A DNA stretch of 64,000 nt from JAUWGC01 sp963753055 (GCA_963753055.1 CAVWAP010000001.1:124001-188000); one strand, 5' to 3'; shown: positions 18,373 through 27,031, counted from the stretch's first letter. A program made the numbers and translations. The notes: generated from the sequence alone by a model not told the origin.

Positions 18373-19437
18373 ATGGCCGTTTTTTCAGTTCCCAATATTA
18401 ATATAGCAGGCGTTGCTGCTGCGGTTCCGTCTACCATACTTCATATCAAGGACCATGATTTGATTTCCGATAAAGAACGGGAAAACCTCATTAAGATGGT
18501 TGGTGTGGAGCAAAGGAGGGTAGCTGACCAGGAAACAGCAACATCTGATCTTTGCCAGGCCGCTGCAGAAAAGTTAATAGTAGACCTGGGTTGGAATGTC
18601 CAGGATATTGAATTGCTTGTTTTTGTATCTCAGTCGCGGGACTATCTTATCCCTGCCACCGCTGGAATCTTACAGGATAAATTAGGTTTGTCAAAAAAAT
18701 GCATGGCCTTTGACATCAGCCTGGGTTGTTCCGGATATGTTTATGGATTATCGGTGATGGGCAGCCTGATGTCGTCGGGGCAGATCAAAAAAGGACTATT
18801 TCTGGTAGGTGACGTTTCAACCAAGAACACTTCTCATAAAGACAAAAGCACGTACCCTTTGTTTGGCGATGCCGGGACTGCCACAGCCATTGAATACAAA
18901 CCCGGAGCTTCTGCCATGGCTTTCAATGTACAAACTGACGGGGCAGGTTATGAGGCCATTATTATTCCGGATGGCGGGATAAGGAATTTTGCATCACCCG
19001 ACAGGTCATTTATTTATGAAAAGATTGCAGATGGGATCGAAAGGCACAGGCTGCACATTGCACTGGATGGGATTGAGGTATTTAATTTTTCTTTAAGAGA
19101 GGTGGCGCCAAATGTGAAGGCATTGTTGGCAGACCAGGGTCTTGGGATCGAAGAGGTGGACTTTTGCGTGATGCACCAGGCCAATAAGCTGATGAACGAG
19201 ACTGTCAGGAAGCAATTGAAGATCCCGGCGGAAAAGTATCCCTATTCCATATCGGAGTTTGGCAATACGAGTTCTGCTTCCATACCTTTGACGATGGTGA
19301 ATAATATCCGAAAAGAGCTGGAAAGCAAGCGATTACGTCTGCTGCTATCCGGCTTCGGAGTTGGGTTGTCGTGGGGTACTGTAATCCTTGAAACAGACAA
19401 GATCTGCTGTCCTGAAATTATTGAATATAAATCCTAG
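18373..19437 (+). CDS. 3-oxoacyl-ACP synthase III family protein (KASIII, second copy)
   Basis: A 354-residue KASIII-like condensing enzyme. The nucleophile Cys119 lies in DISLGCSGYVYGLS; the His is in CVMHQANKLM and the Asn in SEFGNTSSASIPL, so the triad is complete. It differs from the copy at 11920 (for example LIKMVGVEQRRVADQETA), marking it as a pathway-specific rather than a recently duplicated enzyme. With the ACP before it and the reductase three bases after it, it forms a minimal type II module able to make a short beta-hydroxyacyl group. Confidence 0.88.
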   Translation: MAVFSVPNINIAGVAAAVPSTILHIKDHDLISDKERENLIKMVGVEQRRVADQETATSDLCQAAAEKLIVDLGWNVQDIELLVFVSQSRDYLIPATAGILQDKLGLSKKCMAFDISLGCSGYVYGLSVMGSLMSSGQIKKGLFLVGDVSTKNTSHKDKSTYPLFGDAGTATAIEYKPGASAMAFNVQTDGAGYEAIIIPDGGIRNFASPDRSFIYEKIADGIERHRLHIALDGIEVFNFSLREVAPNVKALLADQGLGIEEVDFCVMHQANKLMNETVRKQLKIPAEKYPYSISEFGNTSSASIPLTMVNNIRKELESKRLRLLLSGFGVGLSWGTVILETDKICCPEIIEYKS

Positions 19438-19440
19438 CCT

Positions 19441-20190
19441 ATGAGTTTTTGTGATCTTACAGGAAAAACAATCCTTGTTACCGGTGCTTCATCCGGCATT
19501 GGACGTCAGACGGCTATCCAGGTCGCACATCACGGAGCCAAGGTGGTGGTTTCAGGAAGGAATCCTTCGAAATTGAAAGATACATTTGATAGCCTGAAGG
19601 GTGAAGGTCACCAGATGATAAGTGCTGACCTGTTGATAGGAGATGAAATGGATCTGCTGGTTGAAGCGATGCCAGCCATAAATGGGATCGCCCATTGCGC
19701 TGGTATTGTAGGTCCGACACCGGTGAAGTTCATCCGCCAGGACGATATAGACAGGCTGCTTAAGATCAACTTTGAGGTGCCTGTATTACTGACCGGGATG
19801 GTTATCACCAGGAAGAAGGTTTTGGATGATGCCTCGGTCATTTTTATGTCTTCCATAGCAACCAGTTTCCCTTATTTCGGGGGGGCTATGTATAGCAGTG
19901 CGAAGGCTGCGCTTGAGGCTTATTCGAGGTCGCTGGCCCTTGAGTTGGTTGGAAAAGGGATCCGGTCCAATTGTCTGGCACCAGGCCTGGTCAATACACC
20001 AATACTGACCGATCCGGCAAAAGAAGGTAATCCTAAAATTGTGGATGACAGTATTAAGAAGTACCTGCAAAAGTATCCACAGGGTATTGGAGATCCCAGG
20101 GATGTTGCCAACACCATCATCTTTCTGCTTTCCGATGAATCACGATGGATCTCCGGAGCCAATATCCCGATGGGCGGGGTATTGCAGTAG
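19441..20190 (+). CDS. SDR family oxidoreductase (FabG-like 3-oxoacyl-ACP reductase)
   Basis: A 249-residue classical SDR. The cofactor loop TGASSGIG (about residues 14-21) indicates NAD(P)H, CAGIVG is the NNAG-equivalent, and the active-site Ser-Tyr-Lys appears as FMSSIATS and YSSAKAAL. The C-terminus WISGANIPMGGVLQ is typical of FabG-like reductases. In context it probably reduces the 3-oxoacyl product of the adjacent KASIII on the dedicated ACP. It starts three bases after the KASIII stop. Confidence 0.88.
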   Translation: MSFCDLTGKTILVTGASSGIGRQTAIQVAHHGAKVVVSGRNPSKLKDTFDSLKGEGHQMISADLLIGDEMDLLVEAMPAINGIAHCAGIVGPTPVKFIRQDDIDRLLKINFEVPVLLTGMVITRKKVLDDASVIFMSSIATSFPYFGGAMYSSAKAALEAYSRSLALELVGKGIRSNCLAPGLVNTPILTDPAKEGNPKIVDDSIKKYLQKYPQGIGDPRDVANTIIFLLSDESRWISGANIPMGGVLQ

Positions 20191-20206
20191 CACTCCAAAA
20201 AACACT

Positions 20207-20214
20207 TATCTTTG
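20207..20214 (+). promoter_or_regulatory. Candidate -7 box (TATCTTTG) for the GT2 gene
   Basis: TATCTTTG lies 21 bases before the ATG at 20236, with TTG at 20182-20184 (22-base spacing). It overlaps the TTG at 20212 that would begin the longer open frame, which argues against that start. Confidence 0.45.
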
Positions 20215-20235
20215 GTATTACCAAACACTTCAACC

Positions 20236-21159
20236 ATGAGGCAAGTTGATTATTCTGTTGTCATTCCCGTATTTAACAGCGAAGAGACGCTTAAGATATT
20301 ATTTGATCGTATCAGAAAAGCATTTGGTTTGATAGGTAAATCTTTTGAAGTCGTATTCGTTGAAGATGGTGGGGAGGATTCAAGTTGGGATGTCCTTGAT
20401 GCTTTAAAAGCTGAATTTCCAGACCTGATAACTGCCATAAAGTTGAATAAGAATTATGGACAACATAATGCAATCATGTGTGGTTTTCAGTTTGCCCAAG
20501 GCGGGCATATTATTACCATGGATGATGACCTGCAGAACCCTCCTGAGGAGATCAAAAAATTGATTGAGGTATCAGAGACAGAGAATGCGGATGTTGTTTA
20601 TGGTTTGTATAATAAAAAGCAGCATTCAAGGATCAGGAACCTTGGTAGTGTTTCTATGAAGAAGACCTCAAAGCTATTATTAAAAGGGATAGGCAAGGGC
20701 TCCTCCTTCAGGTTGATTAAAAAGGACCTGGTCGATAAATTGCTGGAGCATCGAAATCATTTTATGTTCATTGATGAGGTTTTGTTGTGGTATACAGAAA
20801 ACTTTTCTTTTGTTCTCGTTGAACACCACAAGCGACCATCGGGCAAGTCAGGTTACTCAAGGAGAAAACTATATCATATGGTCTCCGACCTGGTCTATTT
20901 CTATACCAATATACCTTTGAGATTGATGGTCTGGGGCGGGATTATTGTTTCCTTTATCACTTTCCTGCTGGGTATCCAGTTCATCCTTCGCAAGCTTCTT
21001 TATGATACTCCATTAGGGTACACCTCGTTGATTGTGACCATCCTTTTTTCCACCAGCATCATAGTATTCAGCCTGGGTGTAATAGGGGGTTATTTGTCAA
21101 GGATTTACATGGTACAAAACCAAAAACCTCCTTTTTCCATCCAGAAGGTGCTTGAATAA
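20236..21159 (+). CDS. Family 2 glycosyltransferase, polyprenyl-phosphate type (DPM1/GtrB/ArnC-like)
   Basis: A 307-residue GT-A enzyme. The N-terminus YSVVIPVFNSEETLKILF, the acidic motif TMDDDLQNPPEEI and the later RPSGKSGYSRRKL match GT2 enzymes that transfer a sugar to a polyprenyl phosphate. Two C-terminal membrane helices (MVWGGIIVSFITFLLGIQF and LIVTILFSTSIIVFSLGVI) anchor it. It likely makes a lipid-linked sugar donor for export or for periplasmic glycosylation. The frame opens at a TTG (20212) but the ATG at 20236 is preferred. It converges with the sulfotransferase gene. Confidence 0.88.
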   Translation: MRQVDYSVVIPVFNSEETLKILFDRIRKAFGLIGKSFEVVFVEDGGEDSSWDVLDALKAEFPDLITAIKLNKNYGQHNAIMCGFQFAQGGHIITMDDDLQNPPEEIKKLIEVSETENADVVYGLYNKKQHSRIRNLGSVSMKKTSKLLLKGIGKGSSFRLIKKDLVDKLLEHRNHFMFIDEVLLWYTENFSFVLVEHHKRPSGKSGYSRRKLYHMVSDLVYFYTNIPLRLMVWGGIIVSFITFLLGIQFILRKLLYDTPLGYTSLIVTILFSTSIIVFSLGVIGGYLSRIYMVQNQKPPFSIQKVLE

Positions 21160-21170
21160 AGGGTTTAAGT

Positions 21171-21268
21171 GGGATGCCATCTCCCCGAAAATCGCATTTT
21201 TGGCTCCCTGTTTACGGGGGTTTCAGAGGCTATTTTTTTGGGATGCCATCTCTTTTGAAAATCCTCAT
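21171..21268. repeat. Duplicated 3'-end segment of the sulfotransferase gene
   Basis: The 13-mer GGGATGCCATCTC occurs at 21171-21183 and at 21240-21252. Both copies continue with a four-base run and then GAAAATC and CAT. The second copy encodes the last residues of the sulfotransferase; the first lies in the spacer and looks like a degraded copy of that end. Confidence 0.6.
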
Positions 21269-22303
21269 ATAAGCCCCGGCAATTCTCCAGGGCCATTCAT
21301 TGAGAATCTTCATTCTCAGCTTGTAAGGGAATCGATCCACGATTTTGGTTAATAGGATCAGCAGTTGTGCATATAAGATACCTGGGAGGGCCAATAAGCA
21401 GGCTTCCAGGTTGAAGCTCTTATACTTTCTTTCATAACCTGCAAGCGCTGCTGTTTTGCCAGCGGTGATATCTGCGATCCTGACCGATCGCTTGCTTAAT
21501 TTAGTCTGCCAGAGGCCGATCCTTCCCGTGTTGATCCGGTGCATCAGGCTCTGGTGGTACTTCTCAACAAGCCTGTGGGCTTTGCTTCCTTCAACCTTGT
21601 CTTTTTTATCATGAAATTCCAGCATCTCAGGCGAGAAAGCTATACCTGCGAATTCACAAAGTTGCCTGATATGTAATTCCGGGTCGGTAGCCAGGTCTTC
21701 ATACTTGGTCACCCTGTGGCTATCCGGATGCTTTTCCATAGCCCGGTTGAAACGCTTAACAAAATTTTTCCATTTCTCCACAACCATAGATGGAATGGGC
21801 AGCTCGAAGTCAACATCTTTTATGGAAACATAGTTGTCACGGTAATCCCTGGTGATATGAATGAATTTGGCGTTGGGGAATATCTGAAGCAGCTTTTCTG
21901 TATAGATCGCATAGCCGGGATTCTTATCACCATAAAGTTGAATCCTCTGTTTATCAAAAAGGGATTCATGACTGGCATATATCAGTTTACATACATTACC
22001 GTATGTATTCTTACCAGCCATCTTCAGCAATTCCGTAAGCAACAATTCCTGGTTGATGTTCCAGGTATCGAAGAGCCATTGCTTCTGCAGGTCCTCATAA
22101 AAGGACAGAAGCGTTTTTTTGTCCCATTGCAGAATCTTGCCGTAACGGGGATACAGGTTGATGATGAGATGGCATTCGGGTGGGATACAGACATTTGGAT
22201 GGGCGTCAAAGATGGTTCTTAACAAGGTTGTACCGGACCTTGGCCTTCCTACAATGAACAGGAATGGAGTATTGGTGATATCGTCTGAATTAATGCTTGT
22301 CAT
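21230..22303 (-). CDS. Sulfotransferase family protein
   Basis: A 357-residue PAPS-dependent sulfotransferase. The 5'-phosphosulfate loop FIVGRPRSGTTLLR lies near the N-terminus, FIHITRDYRDNYVS supplies the 3'-phosphate-binding Arg/Ser region, and KYEDLATDPELHIRQL is the conserved downstream helix. It would transfer sulfate to a sugar or lipid hydroxyl. The open frame begins at a GTG (22318), but the ATG at 22303 (MTSINSDD) is a better start. It is last in the operon rSAM3-flippase-sulfotransferase, so its acceptor is probably the exported glycan or lipid of this locus. Confidence 0.87.
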   Translation of the reverse strand: MTSINSDDITNTPFLFIVGRPRSGTTLLRTIFDAHPNVCIPPECHLIINLYPRYGKILQWDKKTLLSFYEDLQKQWLFDTWNINQELLLTELLKMAGKNTYGNVCKLIYASHESLFDKQRIQLYGDKNPGYAIYTEKLLQIFPNAKFIHITRDYRDNYVSIKDVDFELPIPSMVVEKWKNFVKRFNRAMEKHPDSHRVTKYEDLATDPELHIRQLCEFAGIAFSPEMLEFHDKKDKVEGSKAHRLVEKYHQSLMHRINTGRIGLWQTKLSKRSVRIADITAGKTAALAGYERKYKSFNLEACLLALPGILYAQLLILLTKIVDRFPYKLRMKILNEWPWRIAGAYMRIFKRDGIPKK

Positions 22304-22324
22304 GTTACTGATAATCACGTTTGT

Positions 22325-23638
22325 TCATTCACCTGCTTTGAATTTCTTGAAATATTGCCTTATCTCTGATAAATTTTCAAAATCACTTTTCCTGTACCTG
22401 ATGAGTTCATATATGGGAACCTTCAGGATGACAGAATAAGCAATTATATAGCCAATGGTACCGAGTGCATAACTGATATTTGTTGCCCAGGCAGCACCCT
22501 GGCCTCCATAATCCGGTATCCACAACAGGTTCAGCAGGATATTTACTATCAGTGCAGGTGCAAAGATATAAATTGTTATCTGAGGTTTGCCAAGTCCTGA
22601 CAGGTGTCCGCTCAGTATCCTGAAGATCACGATCAAAATAATCCCTGGCAGGATGAGCTGGATGATCCTGATACTGTCGTAAAAGTCATTACCGAAGACA
22701 AATGGAATGATGAAGGGTGCGGTAATAAAGATGGCAGCGGCTACCATGATGGCCAGAAGTAATGTGATTCTCAGTAGTTTCCCGGTATGCTTATTCATGA
22801 TCTCCGTTTCTTCAACATTGGCGGTGCGGCTAAAAACCACAATGCTAATGGCTATTGGAATCTGCCATAGCAGTTCGGCAACATGCGCTCCCAGTGAATA
22901 AATGCCTACTTCTGCTTCAGATGATAATTTTTGCAATAATAGTATGTCCACCCTGAAGTTTAGCTGTATGAAAAAGAAAGCAACAGAAAAGAGCACTCCT
23001 AACTTCAACAGGTCGTAAATGATCTTTTTATGGACCCTTAGTTTAACCTCGAAAGTACTGGTGATCTGGTAGATGGCATAAGCTCCTATTAATAAGCTGG
23101 AAACCAGCATTGATATTATCGCTCCCAGTATGGACAGATCCATGATCCAAACCAGGACAATGGCCAGGACCAGGTGGATCAGGTTGGTTGTCCAGTTCAG
23201 TTTGTTAGCTTTTTTGATTTCATCTTTCCCCAGAAAAATACCTCCGATATAGATGATGGCCAGGCGTGCAGGTATGATCAGCAGGATGAGGGCAATCCAA
23301 AGGATTTTAAAATTCGGTTCCTGGTAGAAATAATAAGCTGTGACACTGAGGATGATGCCAGCGATGCTTGTGAGAATAAGCAAAAGAATAATTGATGAGA
23401 CCAGGTCATTTTCGTTATATGTTTTTTTTCCAAGGTGAAATATTGAGGATCCCCTTAGGCCCAGATGTGTCAAACTTACAACGATGATAGGAATGATTAT
23501 GATGGCAGAATAGAGGCCAAATCCTTCAGGACCGAGGATACGGGTAAGGAGTATGCTTACCCCAATACCGCATGCCAGTGAAAACACGTTACTGTTCAAT
23601 ACTCCGATAACATCCCGCAGGAATCTTCTTTTAGCCAT
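22325..23638 (-). CDS. Oligosaccharide flippase (Wzx/MATE-like)
   Basis: A 437-residue polytopic protein with about twelve to fourteen hydrophobic segments. The start RDVIGVLNSNVFSLACGIG and RILGPEGFGLYSAII are typical of the polysaccharide biosynthesis flippase family. It likely moves a lipid-linked glycan across the inner membrane. Its ATG overlaps the stop of rSAM3 by one base (TAATG), implying coupled translation; the sulfotransferase follows after about 20 bases. It is the strongest hint that the locus makes an exported surface molecule. Confidence 0.9.
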   Translation of the reverse strand: MAKRRFLRDVIGVLNSNVFSLACGIGVSILLTRILGPEGFGLYSAIIIIPIIVVSLTHLGLRGSSIFHLGKKTYNENDLVSSIILLLILTSIAGIILSVTAYYFYQEPNFKILWIALILLIIPARLAIIYIGGIFLGKDEIKKANKLNWTTNLIHLVLAIVLVWIMDLSILGAIISMLVSSLLIGAYAIYQITSTFEVKLRVHKKIIYDLLKLGVLFSVAFFFIQLNFRVDILLLQKLSSEAEVGIYSLGAHVAELLWQIPIAISIVVFSRTANVEETEIMNKHTGKLLRITLLLAIMVAAAIFITAPFIIPFVFGNDFYDSIRIIQLILPGIILIVIFRILSGHLSGLGKPQITIYIFAPALIVNILLNLLWIPDYGGQGAAWATNISYALGTIGYIIAYSVILKVPIYELIRYRKSDFENLSEIRQYFKKFKAGE

Positions 23639-25026
23639 TAAATTTGTTGATAATCATTTAGTCCTTTCAGAAATGCTTCGGGATCTATTGGTGGCCGCTT
23701 GTTCCCAAAAACTACATTATGCCTTTCTACATTTGAAACATATGACCAGGCCGCAGCACGGGCATCTCTCGTGGCCTTTAAAGTATGAAGCATTTTCTTC
23801 TGAATTGTCCGGTGCTCATACAAAATATCCCAATTTTCCCACATTGCTTCCATCAGCTCTTCAGGCTGCATCTTACCCGGTTGATGAACTACTTCCAGGA
23901 AATGGTAATGCTCCCAGTCTTTTGGGAAGTCAGTATAGATCAAGCGATTTTCTTTTTCAAGCCTTTTAAAGAGTCCGGTTCCGGGAAGAGGAGTAACTAT
24001 AGTGGCCTGCATGGCGTCCATCTTACTCTCAATAGCAAAATTGGAGCGGTCGAACAAGTCTTGTTTCGAATCACTGTCTAATCCATATATTAAAGCACCA
24101 AGGACGCTTATTCCATACTTATGTATCTTATCGAAAACGTCATCATAGCTGTCGATCCCCATCTTCAGATTCAGCTTTTTGTTTGTTTCTTCCAGCTGGT
24201 CCACTTTCTCTGATTCTATGCCAATCAGCACCATACGACAACCGCTTTTAGCAGCGTATTCCAGTACTTCTTCATCATCTGCAAAGTTTAATGAGGCCTG
24301 GCAGTACCAGTCTTTCTTGATCCCTCTGTCGATCATACCCTTAAAAAGAGCTTTTGCCCTGGCCGTGGATTTCTTATTATAGCCGATAATATTATCATCA
24401 ACGAAATAGACTCGCTCGTGTGGAATAGTTTCCAGTTCATCCAGAACCTCTTCCACAGGCCTTTGTCTGTAATGGTTGCCATTAAATGTATGCACCGAAC
24501 AAAAATCGCATTGCATCGGGCATCCCCTGGTCGTCTGGATATTGGCGTAAGCATAAGCTGGATGAAACAGGTCCCGGCGTGGTAAAGGGGCATTGTCCAT
24601 TGGCAGCAGTTTCCCATCATAACGGGTTTTTACAGAACCTTCTTCAATATCTTTTATGACGGTTGGCCAGACACTTTCAGCTTCACCGGTAACTACAACG
24701 TCAACGTATTCCTGTGCTTCTTCAGGCAACATGGAAGCATGGATGCCACCGATGACAGTCCTAATTCCCTTATCACGATAGATGCCTGCAATTTCATATG
24801 CCCTGTTGATGGAAGCAGTTACGGCTGTAATCCCCACCAGATCAGCCTCTTTGTATGAGAAATCTTCAAAATTTTCATCCATAATCTCTACATCCCATTC
24901 ATCAGGTGTTAGTGCTGCTATAATACCTAAAGCAAGGGGAGGAGACATGGCATGCACATCATGCAGGTCATCCTTTTTGTGTCGGCTGAAAGGGTTTATC
25001 AGTAGAAGTGTCTTTTTTGCACGCAT
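23638..25026 (-). CDS. B12-binding-domain radical SAM protein (paralogue 3)
   Basis: A 462-residue third paralogue, closer by eye to paralogue 2. Cobalamin-type domain (SPPLALGIIAALTPDEW, VIGGIHASMLPEEA), radical SAM motif CPMQCDFC (Cys169, Cys173, Cys176), YFVDDNIIGYNKKS, VTPLPGTGLFKRLE and the shared C-terminal SNVERHNVVFGNKRP. The distinct gene position and sequence suggest a non-redundant step. It leads the operon with flippase and sulfotransferase. The reaction is unknown. Confidence 0.88.
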   Translation of the reverse strand: MRAKKTLLLINPFSRHKKDDLHDVHAMSPPLALGIIAALTPDEWDVEIMDENFEDFSYKEADLVGITAVTASINRAYEIAGIYRDKGIRTVIGGIHASMLPEEAQEYVDVVVTGEAESVWPTVIKDIEEGSVKTRYDGKLLPMDNAPLPRRDLFHPAYAYANIQTTRGCPMQCDFCSVHTFNGNHYRQRPVEEVLDELETIPHERVYFVDDNIIGYNKKSTARAKALFKGMIDRGIKKDWYCQASLNFADDEEVLEYAAKSGCRMVLIGIESEKVDQLEETNKKLNLKMGIDSYDDVFDKIHKYGISVLGALIYGLDSDSKQDLFDRSNFAIESKMDAMQATIVTPLPGTGLFKRLEKENRLIYTDFPKDWEHYHFLEVVHQPGKMQPEELMEAMWENWDILYEHRTIQKKMLHTLKATRDARAAAWSYVSNVERHNVVFGNKRPPIDPEAFLKGLNDYQQI

Positions 25027-25045
25027 GATTTGTTTCGTAAAGAAG

Positions 25046-25053
25046 CAAAGATA
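25046..25053 (-). promoter_or_regulatory. Candidate -7 box (TATCTTTG) for the rSAM3-flippase-sulfotransferase operon
   Basis: The minus strand reads TATCTTTG 20 bases before the ATG at 25026. A CAA at 25069-25071 (TTG on the minus strand) is a poorly spaced -33 candidate. Confidence 0.4.
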
Positions 25054-25083
25054 AATGATTTAAAGAATCAACACTTTTTTGCC

Positions 25084-25091
25084 TAAATTTG
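25084..25091 (+). promoter_or_regulatory. Candidate -7 box (TAAATTTG) for the GNAT gene
   Basis: TAAATTTG lies 23 bases before the ATG at 25114, divergent from the box at 25046. No good -33 element is visible. Confidence 0.4.
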
Positions 25092-25113
25092 TTATTATCA
25101 AAAAACTGTAAAG

Positions 25114-25800
25114 ATGATCATTCAAAAAGGAGACATTCGTTTTATCCGGTTGAGGGAAGAGGACATTGAGCTGGTCAGAAGATGGAGGAATTCGCCGGAA
25201 ATAACGCAATTCATGGAATTCCGGGACTTCATCAGTGAGGATATGCAAATGGAATGGTTTGAAAGTATAGACACCATCAATAATTTGTATTTCCTGATTG
25301 AATATAAGGGGGAGAATGTAGGTTTGATCAATGGAAAAAATATCAATTGGGAAGAGATGAGCATGGAGGCCGGGGTCTTTTATTGGAAGAAAGAATTATA
25401 TAACTCGGAAGTGCCGATTATTGCAACCCTCATTTTCGGAGACCTTGGAGTAATCTCCAGTGGATTGACCACTTATGCTCATATATTAAGAAATAATAGC
25501 AGGGCAATACGGTTTAACAGGATGATTGGTTTTGAGCTATGTGAAGACCAGGAAAATGTGGAGAATCAATTGTATAAGATGACCAAGGAAAACTATTTGC
25601 AAAGCTCCCGCAAACTTAGAAAAGCATTTTATGATGTAAGTGGTGATGAACCAATCATGGTACATGTAGAGCCAATAGATTATGATAAGGGCTTTGGGCA
25701 GTTTATTGAAAAATACTTTGACACTCAATATCTCATCAGCACAGAAAAGGTGGATGGAGGGACGAAATATTTTTTTGATGTAGGGAAGGAATTTAATTGA
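25114..25800 (+). CDS. GNAT N-acetyltransferase (PseH/RimJ-like)
   Basis: A 228-residue protein. The first 160 residues follow the GNAT fold: IRFIRLREEDIELVRRWRN, the HLEWF-like DMQMEWFESID, and YAHILRNNSRAIRFNRMIGF, where the acetyl-CoA contacts lie. The WRNSPEITQFM start resembles PseH and related amino-sugar N-acetyltransferases. A 60-residue tail (from about YDVSGDEPIMV) is not typical. It is followed by a WecE-like aminotransferase on the same strand, so N-acylation of a 4-amino sugar is the likeliest role. The acceptor is inferred. Confidence 0.8.
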   Translation: MIIQKGDIRFIRLREEDIELVRRWRNSPEITQFMEFRDFISEDMQMEWFESIDTINNLYFLIEYKGENVGLINGKNINWEEMSMEAGVFYWKKELYNSEVPIIATLIFGDLGVISSGLTTYAHILRNNSRAIRFNRMIGFELCEDQENVENQLYKMTKENYLQSSRKLRKAFYDVSGDEPIMVHVEPIDYDKGFGQFIEKYFDTQYLISTEKVDGGTKYFFDVGKEFN

Positions 25801-25807
25801 TAAAAGA

Positions 25808-25860
25808 TTTACCATGTTCAATGTACAATGTTCCATGTGCCACGTTCCATTGGAACATGA
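25808..25860. repeat. GTTCCA/CATG-word palindromic repeat, copy A
   Basis: The short spacer between the GNAT and aminotransferase genes contains TTTACCATGTTCAATGTA, also found at 50360-50377, followed by GTTCCATGTG and the perfect palindrome GTTCCA-T-TGGAAC. It begins within ten bases of the GNAT stop. Confidence 0.75.
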
Positions 25861-25869
25861 ATTATTAAT

Positions 25870-26997
25870 ATGAAGATTCCATTTAACAGACCATATTTTA
25901 CCGGGAACGAGATACAGACTATTATCAAGGCTGCCATGGCCGGGCAGGTATCGGGTAATGGCCTATATACCCGGAAGTGCCATCGTTTTTTTGAAAAGAA
26001 GTTTGGCTTTCACAAGGTGCTTCTGACAACATCCTGCACTGATGCACTTGAGATGTCGGCTGTTCTTTGCGGCCTGGAACCAGGAGATGAGGTTATTTCC
26101 CCGGCATATACATTCGTTTCAACGCCTAATGCTTTTGCTTTGCACAGGGCAAAAATTGTCTTCGCTGACAGTTATGATTATCACCCGAATATTGATCCTG
26201 ATAAGCTGGAGGAATTGATCACTGAAAGGACCAGGGCGATTACACTGGTACATTACGGAGGTGTGGCCTGTGACATGGACAGGATCATGGAAATAGCTAA
26301 CAAGCATAATTTGCTTGTTATTGAGGATACAGCCCATGCTATTGATTCCTATTATAAAGGGAAGACGCTGGGCAGTATCGGGGATTTTGGCACTTTCTCC
26401 TTTCATGAGACGAAAAACATCATTTCAGGTGAGGGGGGGATGCTTGCCATCAACAATGAAAGATTTACACAGCGGGCAGAAATTATCTGGGAGAAAGGGA
26501 CCAACAGGGCTGCCTTCCATCGAAAGGAAGTGAAGAAATATGAATGGATGGATATTGGGTCTTCATATCTTCCATCCGAGATGATGGCAGCAACATTGCA
26601 TGCCCAGCTGGCAGCTATCAGAGGCATCCAAAAACGGAGAAAAGAGATATGGGATGATTATTATGAAAAGCTCAGACCACTTGAAGAAAAAGGCTTTATC
26701 CAACTACCCAAAACTCCGGATTATGCCACCAACAATGGCAATATGTTTTATATCATTACAAAAGACCTGGATGAGCGGACACGACTATTAAAGTACCTGG
26801 GCCGAAATGATATCCACGCGGTCTTCCACTATCTTCCCCTCCACACAAGCCCTTACTATAAAGACAAGCATGATGGCCGGGAATTGCCCAACTCCGTCCG
26901 GTTTTCTGAGACTATTGTCAGGCTGCCTTTTTACTATGAGCTGAGTGTAAAGGACATTAATTATATTGCAGGTAAAATCGAAAGTTTTTTTGGGTGA
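25870..26997 (+). CDS. DegT/DnrJ/EryC1/StrS aminotransferase, WecE (RffA)-like
   Basis: A 375-residue PLP-dependent sugar aminotransferase. The internal aldimine Lys182 lies in FHETKNIISGEGG. The motifs TSCTDALEMSA, SPAYTFVSTPNAF and VHYGGVACDMDRIM align well with E. coli WecE (dTDP-4-amino-4,6-dideoxygalactose transaminase), including IGSSYLPSEMMAA. It likely makes a 4-amino-4,6-dideoxyhexose nucleotide. No nucleotide-sugar dehydratase is present in the window, so its keto-sugar substrate must come from elsewhere. The start is the ATG at 25870. Confidence 0.87.
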   Translation: MKIPFNRPYFTGNEIQTIIKAAMAGQVSGNGLYTRKCHRFFEKKFGFHKVLLTTSCTDALEMSAVLCGLEPGDEVISPAYTFVSTPNAFALHRAKIVFADSYDYHPNIDPDKLEELITERTRAITLVHYGGVACDMDRIMEIANKHNLLVIEDTAHAIDSYYKGKTLGSIGDFGTFSFHETKNIISGEGGMLAINNERFTQRAEIIWEKGTNRAAFHRKEVKKYEWMDIGSSYLPSEMMAATLHAQLAAIRGIQKRRKEIWDDYYEKLRPLEEKGFIQLPKTPDYATNNGNMFYIITKDLDERTRLLKYLGRNDIHAVFHYLPLHTSPYYKDKHDGRELPNSVRFSETIVRLPFYYELSVKDINYIAGKIESFFG

Positions 26998-27025
26998 AGA
27001 GTGAAGGGTGAGGGGTGAAGAGAGT
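26993..27025. repeat. GTGAAGGG-word short repeat at the aminotransferase stop
   Basis: The words GTGAAGAGTGAAGGGTGAGG run through the stop codon of the aminotransferase and end just before the convergent C10 protease gene. This is a short purine-rich simple repeat. Confidence 0.6.
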
Positions 27026-27031
27026 TATTTG

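Noticed and set aside
11920..21159. Flexirubin/aryl-polyene or ladderane pathway
   Set aside because: KASIII, ACP and SDR are shared with those pathways, but no KS/CLF pair, ammonia-lyase or desaturase was seen, and the radical SAM, sulfotransferase and flippase genes do not fit.
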